The notes under the pieces are model-generated. The model worked only from the letters and a program-made list of their open reading frames with translations, was not told the origin of the DNA and did not search any database. A DNA stretch of 7,384 bases from Deltaproteobacteria bacterium (GTDB taxonomy: Bacteria > Desulfobacterota > Desulfarculia > Adiutricales > Adiutricaceae), in assembly GCA_031279155.1 (NCBI GenBank), contig JAITJB010000006.1, forward strand, positions 1 through 7,384, given 5' to 3'. The translations under genes were made by a program, and so were the position numbers. This document shows, piece by piece, positions 1-5,843 of this stretch. How positions within the stretch are numbered: position 1 is the first letter of the stretch; every line of letters begins with the position of its first letter.

Positions 1-2
1 AT

Positions 3-200
3 GCCGCTAATTACAAGTTTATTGGTCCTGACATCGAAGACGATCTTTTCAGCCAAGGCGTTGGCGCAGCTGTCCGCAAGGGCGATCCCATTTTAGCCGA
101 CCTAAACAAGGCCTTAGAGGGGATCTACGCTGACGGCACCTTTAAAACCTTAAACCAGAAGTATTTCCCCTTCTCCTTATTACCCTCGGTCTGGCACTAA
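3..200 (+). CDS. Polar amino-acid ABC transporter, solute-binding protein, C-terminal part (partial)
   Basis: The first 65 sense codons in frame 3 lead to a TAA at 198-200; the gene begins before the window. The visible tail contains a GVGAAVRKGDP stretch, then a LNKALEGIYADGTFKTL stretch and a KYFPF ending. This is the typical C-terminal signature of family-3 periplasmic binding proteins (HisJ/ArtJ/FliY-like), in which the last helices pack on lobe I. Such proteins capture a polar or basic amino acid in the periplasm and deliver it to the inner-membrane permeases. Two matching permease genes follow in the same direction, which supports the call. The specific ligand cannot be read from this fragment. 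The signal peptide and ligand-binding residues lie upstream of the window. Confidence 0.88.
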   Translation, partial: AANYKFIGPDIEDDLFSQGVGAAVRKGDPILADLNKALEGIYADGTFKTLNQKYFPFSLLPSVWH

Positions 201-207
201 GACTCAT

Positions 208-335
208 AAGAGGGTAGCCTAGCTAATACAAGTTTGGCTAGCATGAGATTGGCTCACAAGCAAATCTAGCCAGCCAATCTCATAAGCTAAGCTCGCAAGC
301 AAAGCTAACAAGCAAAGCTAGCTAGGCGCCCTCTT
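208..335 (+). promoter_or_regulatory. Nested inverted repeat (long stem-loop) between binding-protein and permease genes
   Basis: The outer arms are 208-224 (AAGAGGGTAGCCTAGCT) and 320-335 (AGCTAGGCGCCCTCTT). They pair over 8 and 7 bp, separated by a 2-by-1 internal mismatch. A perfect 12-bp inner stem is formed by 243-254 (ATGAGATTGGCT) and 272-283 (AGCCAATCTCAT), with a 17-nt loop. The right outer arm ends one base before the permease Shine-Dalgarno (337-343). In binding-protein transport operons, hairpins at this place commonly protect the binding-protein mRNA and reduce permease expression. That role is inferred here from position and structure only. No T-run follows, so a plain terminator is unlikely. 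Confidence 0.6.
283..321 (+). repeat. 13-nt tandem repeat, three units
   Basis: Two near-identical units, 296-308 (CAAGCAAAGCTAA) and 309-321 (CAAGCAAAGCTAG), are preceded by a diverged unit at 283-295 that matches at about 9 of 13 positions. A further copy of the core CAAGCAAA plus CTA lies at 257-268, inside the loop of the inner hairpin. The tract sits in the non-coding spacer before the first permease and ends inside the right arm of the outer stem. Confidence 0.65.
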
Positions 336-336
336 T

Positions 337-343
337 AGGAAGG
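337..343 (+). promoter_or_regulatory. Shine-Dalgarno fixing a TTG start for the first permease
   Basis: AGGAAGG at 337-343 lies 4 nt before TTG 348 (7 nt counted from its AGGA core). The next in-frame candidate, ATG 366, would be 22 nt away from the site, so TTG is the better-supported start. Confidence 0.65.
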
Positions 344-347
344 CCTT

Positions 348-1037
348 TTGAGTTTTTCTCCCTTCATGGGTTGGGGCGGCCAGATCGCCTTAGGAGTGGG
401 GCTGACCGTTGTTACCGCCCTTTTGACCTTGGTCTTAGGCTTAGGTCTCGGGCTCTTTGTGGCCATCTTAAAGCAGTCCAAGTGGCCGGCGGCCAGGATT
501 ATCGGCGACGCCTATACGACGATAATTCGCGGCACGCCGGAACTTTTAATTGTCCTTTTGGCCTTCTTCGGTAGCACCATCGCCCTCCACCGCCTGACCA
601 CCCTTTTTACTGGCCGCGATCTATGGATCCAAGTTCCGGTCCTAGTTTGCGGGGTTATCGCCCTTAGCGTTATTTTCGGCGGTTACGCCGCCGAATCAAT
701 TCGAGGCGGCATGCTCTCGATCCCTAAAGGTCAAATTGAGGCCGCTGAAGCTTTTGGGCTATCCCCTTTTTCCATCTTATTGGTCATCAAAATCCCCCTC
801 ATCTGGCAGCATGCCTTACCAGCCTTAGGTAACAACTGGCTATCGTTAATTAAATCGACTTCCCTTTTAAGTTTACTTTCCATGGAAGAGCTAATGCGCA
901 AATGCACTTTAGCCGCCAACGATACGGCCCTCTACTTTCGCTTCTACCTAGTTGCCGCAGCTATCTATTTGGCCTTAACGGGCCTAAACGTCATGGTACT
1001 CCATAAATTAGAATCTACCGCTAGGAAAAAAAGTTAA
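348..1037 (+). CDS. Polar amino-acid ABC transporter permease, HisQ/ArtQ type
   Basis: A 229-aa inner-membrane permease of the HisQ/HisM/GlnP family, which forms half of the channel for an amino acid delivered by the upstream binding protein. Hydrophobic segments are visible at about 11-41, 62-82, 94-115, 140-160 and 197-218. The family RGTPELL motif is at 61-67 and the EAA loop (EAAEAFG, 131-137) contacts the ATPase subunit. Length matches the family. TTG at 348 is chosen as start because a good ribosome-binding site lies just before it; ATG at 366 is the alternative and would remove six residues. The next permease starts 9 nt after the stop, so the two are probably co-translated and heterodimerise. 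The substrate is unknown. Adjacency to a HisN-like gene hints at histidine or basic amino acids but does not prove it. Confidence 0.9.
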   Translation: MSFSPFMGWGGQIALGVGLTVVTALLTLVLGLGLGLFVAILKQSKWPAARIIGDAYTTIIRGTPELLIVLLAFFGSTIALHRLTTLFTGRDLWIQVPVLVCGVIALSVIFGGYAAESIRGGMLSIPKGQIEAAEAFGLSPFSILLVIKIPLIWQHALPALGNNWLSLIKSTSLLSLLSMEELMRKCTLAANDTALYFRFYLVAAAIYLALTGLNVMVLHKLESTARKKS

Positions 1038-1046
1038 GCCTATAAC

Positions 1047-1757
1047 ATGGATCTCTTAATCGATAACCTCCCCCAATACGGTCGGGCCTTACTGACCACC
1101 TTGAGCCTAATGATCCTAGGACTTGTGGGGGGATTTTTCCTAGCCGCGCCCATCGCCTTAATATCGGTTGAAGCGCCCCGCCCCTTTAAACTTGGGGCTT
1201 TGATCTACACGACTTTCTTTCGGGGTACTCCACTATTAGTTCAAGTCTTTATGATCTACTACGGCCTGGGCCAGGTTTGGGTTATCCGGCACACCTTTTT
1301 GTGGGCGGCTTTTAAAGAGCCTTTCTTCTGCGCTATATTAGCCTTAGCCTTAAACACTTCGGCTTATACCGCTAACATCATTAAGGGCGCCATCCAATCG
1401 GTTCCCAAAGGAGAAATTGAGGCCGGGGCGGCCTTTGGCCTTAATCGGGCAAAACTATACCGCTACATTATTTTGCCCTACGCCTTGAGATTATTTTTGC
1501 CGGCTTACGGGAGCGAGGTCATTATCATCATGAAGGCCACATCGCTTGCGGCAACTATCACTCTTTTGGATTTAACAAGCTTAGCTAAACTCATAATGTC
1601 ACGGACCTTCCGGCCCTTTGAATCCTTTATCATAACCGCCTCTATCTATATAGCCATTACCTTTGTTTTAACTAGAATCCTAAAACTTATCGAAAGAACA
1701 ATCTCCCACGAAGATAAAATCGACCGCCTTAACCGCGCCCCGGAGGGCCAATTCTGA
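1047..1757 (+). CDS. Polar amino-acid ABC transporter permease, HisM/ArtM type
   Basis: A 236-aa partner permease. It shows the same family layout: membrane segments near 14-40, 50-78, 92-112, 140-160 and 191-213, RGTPLLVQ at 59-66, and the EAA loop EAGAAFGL at 125-132. The C-terminal tail is charged and cytosolic. The ATG lies 9 nt after the previous stop and has no clear Shine-Dalgarno (the nearest AGGA is 20 nt away), which suggests translational coupling to the first permease. The last codons and the TGA stop lie inside the first unit of a 13-nt tandem repeat, so the extreme C-terminus (EGQF) may have been shaped by repeat expansion. The ATP-binding subunit that usually completes this transporter is absent downstream and must lie upstream or elsewhere. 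Confidence 0.9.
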   Translation: MDLLIDNLPQYGRALLTTLSLMILGLVGGFFLAAPIALISVEAPRPFKLGALIYTTFFRGTPLLVQVFMIYYGLGQVWVIRHTFLWAAFKEPFFCAILALALNTSAYTANIIKGAIQSVPKGEIEAGAAFGLNRAKLYRYIILPYALRLFLPAYGSEVIIIMKATSLAATITLLDLTSLAKLIMSRTFRPFESFIITASIYIAITFVLTRILKLIERTISHEDKIDRLNRAPEGQF

Positions 1758-1812
1758 TAGTCAATTTTGATAACCAATCCCGATAGCCAATTCTGATAAC
1801 CAACGCTGATAG
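1748..1812 (+). repeat. 13-nt tandem repeat, five units, spanning the permease stop codon
   Basis: Five head-to-tail 13-nt units start at 1748, 1761, 1774, 1787 and 1800, with consensus CCAATTCTGATAR. The last base alternates G, A, G, A, G, so the true duplication unit may be 26 nt. Every unit contains TGATAA, TGATAG or a close variant. Because 13 is not a multiple of three, the tract places stop codons in all three forward frames. Unit 1 supplies the stop codon (TGA 1755-1757) of the permease gene. Confidence 0.9.
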
Positions 1813-1835
1813 CCATGGAGCCAGCCTAAATAGTT

Positions 1836-2603
1836 ATGATGGATATTGAAGAGTTTTTATCTTTCGCCTGTAAGATGGCCGACCTTAGCCGTCAAATCAT
1901 TCTTAGGCCCAAAGAGGTGAGCCAATCCTTTGAGCTCAAAGACGATCTGAGCCCGGTTACAATTATTGACTGCGAGATCGAAGAGACGCTCAAAAAGACT
2001 ATCGCCGAAAAATATCCCGAGCACGGTTTTTTTGGCGAGGAGACTGGACGCGATAGCCTACATGCTCCTTTTAGTTGGGTAATCGATCCCTTAGACGGCA
2101 CCAAAGCCTTTATCGCCGGCCTCCCGGTCTATAGCACCTTGATAGCCTTAACTTTTGAGGGCAATCCCATTTTAGGCGTGATGGATTTTCCGGCTACCCA
2201 AGAGCGTTTTGTGGCCCATAAATCTGGCTTAACCTACCGTAACGGCCTTCCCTGTCGCACAAGGCTAGATCCCAAAGAGCCCATCATGGCTATCTCTAAC
2301 CCCGAGGGCTTTGAGGTAAGTGAAAAGCCTCTCTTAGATAAAGTGAGATCGCTAGCCAGCTTTGCCGTCTACGGCGGTAGTAGCTATGTCTACGGCTCTC
2401 TAGCCGCTGGCCGCATCGATCTGGCCATGGATAGCGGTTTAGACCCCTTTGACTATCTGGCCTTGGCCCCGGTCATTGAGAGAGCTGGCGGCCTCATAAC
2501 CGATTGGGAGGGAAATAATCTAACCATCAATTCTGGGCGCCGGATCTTAGCCTCAGGGAGCCCAAGGCTTCACGCCAAAGCCATAGAAATAATTAACAGC
2601 TAA
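1836..2603 (+). CDS. hisN: Histidinol-phosphatase HisN-type (inositol monophosphatase family)
   Basis: A 255-aa Mg2+-dependent cytosolic phosphatase. Family motifs are in order: DDLSPVTIID at 36-45, the metal ligand segment GEET at 67-70, the hallmark DPLDGTK at 84-90 with both metal-binding aspartates, and the third aspartate in LDPFDYLAL (D206) followed by ERAGGLITDWEGN. The YGGSSYVYG stretch (179-187) and the DPFDYLALAP form resemble HisN-type histidinol-phosphatases more than SuhB or CysQ. The expected reaction is L-histidinol phosphate to histidinol, the penultimate intermediate of histidine synthesis. Related activities on inositol phosphate or PAP cannot be excluded from motifs alone. 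ATG 1836 is followed at once by a second ATG at 1839; neither has a well-spaced Shine-Dalgarno (GGAG at 1817-1820 is 15 nt away). It follows the 13-nt repeat tract and precedes the methyltransferase by 6 nt. Confidence 0.82.
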   Translation: MMDIEEFLSFACKMADLSRQIILRPKEVSQSFELKDDLSPVTIIDCEIEETLKKTIAEKYPEHGFFGEETGRDSLHAPFSWVIDPLDGTKAFIAGLPVYSTLIALTFEGNPILGVMDFPATQERFVAHKSGLTYRNGLPCRTRLDPKEPIMAISNPEGFEVSEKPLLDKVRSLASFAVYGGSSYVYGSLAAGRIDLAMDSGLDPFDYLALAPVIERAGGLITDWEGNNLTINSGRRILASGSPRLHAKAIEIINS

Positions 2604-2609
2604 CTTACG

Positions 2610-3626
2610 ATGTTTTGTAATCCAAGCATTATCCAGATATCAGAAAAACATCCCGAACAGGCTTTCTTCAATATCAAGCCCTTTTTAAAGTGGCCTGGCG
2701 GCAAAAGGCAGCTTTTACCGGCTCTAACCCAAGCCATAAGCTCGCTACCGGAGGATTTTTACTCTCTCCACTACTATGAGCCCTTTGTGGGCGCCGGAGC
2801 ATTACTCCTACACCTTAGGCCCCGCCTAGCTACTATAAATGACTTTAATCAACAATTAATTTTTACTTACGAAGCCATTAGAGATAATGTTGATGAATTA
2901 ATTGCCTTACTGTCGGTCCATGCCGCCAATAACAGTTCGGAATATTTTTACCATATAAGAAACCAAGATAGAGATGCTAGCGTATTTTCCAGCATGGAAA
3001 AGACAGAAAAAGCAGCAAGATTAATCTATCTAAATAGAACCTGCTTTAATGGCCTCTACCGGGTCAACTCTGGCGGTTTTTTTAATGTCCCCTTTGGCCG
3101 CAATCCGAGGCCTAAAATCTGCGACGTTAAACTTTTAAAAGCCCTTAACCTTTATCTTTCTGGCCAAGGAAGCCAAGCTAGCCAAGCTAGCCAAGGTAGC
3201 CAAGATAGTCAAGATAGCCAAGACAGCCAAGATAGCCAAGCTGGCCAAGCTGGCCAAGCTGGCCAAGATAGTAAAGCTAACCAAATCACCATCACCTGCG
3301 GCGACTTTGAACAAGCCGTTAGTACGGCTCAAAAGGCAAGTTTCATCTATTTCGATCCACCTTATCATAGCCAAAACCAGAGTAATTTTACCGATTACCA
3401 GCCTGGCGGCTTTAGTGATCAAGATCAGATTAGACTTAGGGATACCTTTATGAGCCGGACCAAAGCCGGGGCCAGATGCCTTTTAAGTAATGCTGATACG
3501 GTTTTTATCCGAGATATTTACGGTAACTTAGGCTTAAAAATTATCGGCCTTAAAGCTAAGCGGATAATAAATTCCGATAGCTCTGGCCGAGGCTTTGTCG
3601 ATGAGGTCTTAATACAAAACTGGTAG
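2610..3626 (+). CDS. dam: DNA adenine N6-methyltransferase, Dam/DpnM-like (class D12), with repeat-encoded insert
   Basis: A 338-aa SAM-dependent enzyme that methylates adenine N6 in DNA. Motif order is that of the Dam family: KPFLKWPGGK (23-32), the SAM-binding EPFVGAGA (57-64), the target-recognition segment with NGLYR (147-151) and NVPFG (159-163), and the catalytic DPPY (249-252). The residues aligning with E. coli Dam N120, L122, R124 and P134 are present as N147, L149, R151 and P161, so GATC is the likely target (inference). Residues 185-225 are a Ser/Gln/Gly/Ala/Asp repeat absent from normal Dam enzymes; without it the length is near 298 aa. The insert falls in the surface loop before the strand leading to DPPY. 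ATG 2610 is the only conventional start before the first motif, and no Shine-Dalgarno is visible. Part of the gene is AT-rich (36% G+C at 2821-3000). No restriction endonuclease is adjacent, so it looks like an orphan methylase. Confidence 0.88.
   Translation: MFCNPSIIQISEKHPEQAFFNIKPFLKWPGGKRQLLPALTQAISSLPEDFYSLHYYEPFVGAGALLLHLRPRLATINDFNQQLIFTYEAIRDNVDELIALLSVHAANNSSEYFYHIRNQDRDASVFSSMEKTEKAARLIYLNRTCFNGLYRVNSGGFFNVPFGRNPRPKICDVKLLKALNLYLSGQGSQASQASQGSQDSQDSQDSQDSQAGQAGQAGQDSKANQITITCGDFEQAVSTAQKASFIYFDPPYHSQNQSNFTDYQPGGFSDQDQIRLRDTFMSRTKAGARCLLSNADTVFIRDIYGNLGLKIIGLKAKRIINSDSSGRGFVDEVLIQNW
3162..3284 (+). repeat. In-frame 9-nt tandem repeat (13 units plus a partial) inside the methyltransferase gene
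   Basis: Thirteen 9-nt units run from 3162 to 3278, followed by a 6-nt partial copy (3279-3284). The consensus is RGCCAAGMT, encoding Ser/Gly-Gln-Ala/Asp/Gly triplets at residues 185-223. Units 2 and 3 are identical, as are 10 and 11, which indicates recent slippage or unequal exchange. Because the period is a multiple of three, copy-number change alters the loop length without breaking the frame. Confidence 0.93.
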
Positions 3627-3768
3627 TTTTTGCGGCGCCTAAAATGATTTTGACGCTAAAAACATGCGGCGCTAGCCCAAAGGCTGATTTAATTCTTGAT
3701 TTCATGGCTCTATTGTATTAACTTATTAAGGTTAAGCGGCGCCCGCCCGGCGACCCACTTTTAAGGGC

Positions 3769-3804
3769 TAGGCCTTTAAAGGCCTACTTTTATAGGATTT
3801 TTTT
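3769..3804 (+). terminator. Perfect 18-bp palindrome with downstream T-runs, possible first terminator
   Basis: TAGGCCTTTAAAGGCCTA at 3769-3786 is a perfect palindrome. As RNA it can fold into a 7-bp stem with a TTAA loop, followed by a short CTTTT. CCTA (3783-3786) can instead pair with TAGG (3793-3796), directly before seven T at 3798-3804. It lies in the spacer after the methyltransferase gene. It could equally be a protein-binding dyad, so the terminator call is moderate. Confidence 0.4.
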
Positions 3805-3813
3805 GGCTTTTTG

Positions 3814-3833
3814 AGCGCGGCGGCGCTTTTTTT
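3814..3833 (+). terminator. Rho-independent terminator upstream of ppiD
   Basis: AGCGC (3814-3818), a GGCG loop and GCGCT (3823-3827) form an all-strong 5-bp stem, immediately followed by a T-run ending at 3833. It is oriented for + strand transcription and would end the transporter/hisN/dam unit. Only about 42 nt remain before the ppiD ATG, so a ppiD promoter must either lie in that short stretch or read through this site. Confidence 0.68.
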
Positions 3834-3866
3834 GTCCGACCAGACTTAAACTACTAGTAAATTTTC

Positions 3867-3871
3867 GGGGA
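3867..3871 (+). promoter_or_regulatory. Ribosome-binding site of ppiD
   Basis: GGGGA at 3867-3871 ends 4 nt before ATG 3876. It resembles the GGGG element before ffh and supports this start. Confidence 0.5.
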
Positions 3872-3875
3872 AAAA

Positions 3876-5843
3876 ATGCTCGAGTTTCTACGCAAAAAAT
3901 CAGGCGGCGTTTTCAGTATCGTCATCATCGGGGCCATAGCCCTGGTTTTCATTTTCTGGGGCATTGGCGGACAAAATTCCGGCAGTCCAGATGACATCCG
4001 CATCAATGGGCAGCCCGTACCCTTATCGGCTTATGCCGATATGCAGGAAAACGTCCTGGAAAATTTAAGATCCCAAAACCAAAACCAAACCCTTACGCCC
4101 ACTGATCAATTGCGGGCTCGCCAGCAAGCCTTGGGCTTTTTAGTCGAACGTCAGCTCCTCTTAGATCTAGCCAAGAAGACTGTCCGCACCTCTTCGGTTG
4201 CCGAAATCAACCAGGCCGTTAAATCTAACCCGGCCTTCCAAGTTGACGGGCGCTTCAGCTTTAAAGCCTACGAGGAAATAGTACCTAGGTATTACAACCG
4301 CTCCTTGGCCGCCTTTGAGGCCAACTTAGCTGACGATCTTGTGGTCAGCCAAGTAGCTAACCTAATTCAGCAGTTGGCCTACTCTCCCAAAGGCGCTGTC
4401 TTAGATGACTTCCACTTTACCGAAGATAAACTTGCCCTAGATTTTATCTTCTTTCCTAATTCGGCTTATCTTGGCGGGCAAGAGCCCGATGAAGAGGCCC
4501 TTTCAGCCTACTACGAGATCAATAAAGAGCGCTGGCGGGTTCCGGCTGAAGTCAAAATCGATTACGTTAAAGTTGATATTGATTCTTTCATTGACCAAGT
4601 TGAGGTCACCGAAGCTGACTTAGAGGACGCCTACATAGAAGATAGCGAGTCTTTTTTCTCGCCCGAAGAGGCCGAGGTTAGTCATATCCTCCTTAGGTTT
4701 CCTACCCTAACTCCTAGTGAGGAACAAAAAAGTGAGGCCTTAATCTTAGCTCAGGCCGCCCTAGCTAGGCTCGCTGAGGAGGACTTCGATGTGGTAGCCA
4801 GCGAGCTATCCCAAGATTCCGCTTCGTCTGCTACCGGCGGTTCCCTTGGTACTGTCAAACGCGGCGAAACGCTCCCGGCCTTTGAAGAAGCCATCTTCGG
4901 CCCTGGTAAAGATAGCCCCGGCACGGTCATTGGTCCCATTGAGACTCTTTTTGGCTACCACCTAATTAAGGTTGACTCTTACACGCCTGACCACACTAAG
5001 ACCCTCGAAGAAGCCGCGCCCGAACTTACCGCCATCATCCAGCGCCGCAAAGCTAGGCGCTTAGCTATCAACCGGATAGAAGATTTACTAGAAGCTCTTC
5101 CGACAACTATTTCGCCCTCTAACCTTAGAAACACGGCTACCAGCTTAGGATTGGACGTCTTAGAGAGCGATTTTTTCTCGGTAAACTCGGGGGCCCCGGA
5201 CTTTTTAGAGGGCAGTCCCGATATCTTAGCCTCCGTTGTCGATACCCCTGTTGGCCGGGTAGGCGACCCCATTGATACGCCGGAAAGTTTAGTTGTTTTT
5301 TCGCCCACAGAGATTAAAGAATCGTATTTGCCGCCCTTAACCGATGAATCGGTCCGCGAAAAAGCCGCTAGCGATTGGAAAGAGCAGGTAGCCGATGTGG
5401 AGGCCAAAAAGGCGGCCAGCGACTTTTTAAAATTGTTCCTCTCTGACTGGTCGCAAGCGGAGTTACCAGAGGGCGCCGAGCGAGAGAGAACAGATCTTTT
5501 TGCCCGCATGAAATTTTACGAAGCCAGTAATTACCTGGTTGAAAGCGAGCCCTTAAGCTTTTTAAATCAATATTTTGCCTTAGCTAAAGTTGGCGACCAA
5601 GTGACAAGCCCGATAAAAGTGGAATCCGATCTAAACCCGGGCTACATCATCCTCAAGGTCACCCAAACTGAGGCGGCTGACGAATCAATTCTCACGCCCT
5701 CAGATCTTATTCAGCGCCAGACTACGGCTAGATCGTCTCTTTCTAAGGCCGCCTACGAGTTTTGGGCCCAAGCCGGCCGCAGCTCAGCTAAAATACAGCT
5801 TCCGCCTGAAGTTGAGGCCATGTTTACTGAGGATAACCAATAG
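3876..5843 (+). CDS. ppiD: Peptidyl-prolyl cis-trans isomerase / periplasmic chaperone, PpiD-like
   Basis: A 655-aa membrane-anchored chaperone (E. coli PpiD is about 623 aa). A short basic N-terminus (MLEFLRKKSG) precedes a single transmembrane segment at about 12-31 with no cleavage site, placing the rest in the periplasm. A SurA/PpiD-type chaperone N-domain follows, including NPAFQVDGRFSFKAY (118-132), which closely matches the family. A parvulin domain spans about 265-368, with EVSHILL (267-273), the ATGGSLGTV segment (319-327), the FEEAIF stretch (336-341) and GYHLIKV (360-366). The C-terminal third is the usual variable PpiD tail. PpiD acts at the periplasmic exit of the Sec translocon on emerging proteins. 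Start ATG 3876 has a GGGGA ribosome site. The stop codon TAG lies inside the left arm of a 13-bp hairpin. The location just before ffh links protein export and targeting. Confidence 0.9.
   Translation: MLEFLRKKSGGVFSIVIIGAIALVFIFWGIGGQNSGSPDDIRINGQPVPLSAYADMQENVLENLRSQNQNQTLTPTDQLRARQQALGFLVERQLLLDLAKKTVRTSSVAEINQAVKSNPAFQVDGRFSFKAYEEIVPRYYNRSLAAFEANLADDLVVSQVANLIQQLAYSPKGAVLDDFHFTEDKLALDFIFFPNSAYLGGQEPDEEALSAYYEINKERWRVPAEVKIDYVKVDIDSFIDQVEVTEADLEDAYIEDSESFFSPEEAEVSHILLRFPTLTPSEEQKSEALILAQAALARLAEEDFDVVASELSQDSASSATGGSLGTVKRGETLPAFEEAIFGPGKDSPGTVIGPIETLFGYHLIKVDSYTPDHTKTLEEAAPELTAIIQRRKARRLAINRIEDLLEALPTTISPSNLRNTATSLGLDVLESDFFSVNSGAPDFLEGSPDILASVVDTPVGRVGDPIDTPESLVVFSPTEIKESYLPPLTDESVREKAASDWKEQVADVEAKKAASDFLKLFLSDWSQAELPEGAERERTDLFARMKFYEASNYLVESEPLSFLNQYFALAKVGDQVTSPIKVESDLNPGYIILKVTQTEAADESILTPSDLIQRQTTARSSLSKAAYEFWAQAGRSSAKIQLPPEVEAMFTEDNQ

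Noticed and set aside
208..335. CRISPR array or insertion-sequence ends in the first spacer
   Set aside because: Repeats are 13 nt with no unique spacers, and the inverted arms enclose only about 95 nt with no transposase or target duplication.
1815..1829. Four-codon mini reading frame (MEPA, stop) before hisN
   Set aside because: Too short and with no ribosome site at useful distance; a leader-peptide role cannot be supported.
3135..3422. Reverse-strand reading frame of 95 codons rich in Leu-Ala-Ser triplets
   Set aside because: It is the antisense of the 9-nt repeat in the methylase gene; the repetitive composition keeps it open. No ribosome site or homologous domain.
2610..3626. Restriction-modification system
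   Set aside because: Only the methylase is present; neighbours on both sides are a phosphatase and ppiD, with no endonuclease in the window.
3696..3724. Possible promoter TTGATT - 17 nt - TAACTT
   Set aside because: Weak -10 box, and transcripts would have to pass the terminator at 3814-3833.
3832..3860. Possible ppiD promoter TTGTCC - 17 nt - TAGTAA
   Set aside because: Both boxes match the sigma-70 consensus poorly and the first overlaps the terminator T-run; not strong enough to annotate.
4979..5509. Reverse-strand reading frame of 176 codons inside ppiD
   Set aside because: Antisense to a well-supported gene, Ser/Lys-rich and without recognisable motifs or upstream ribosome site.
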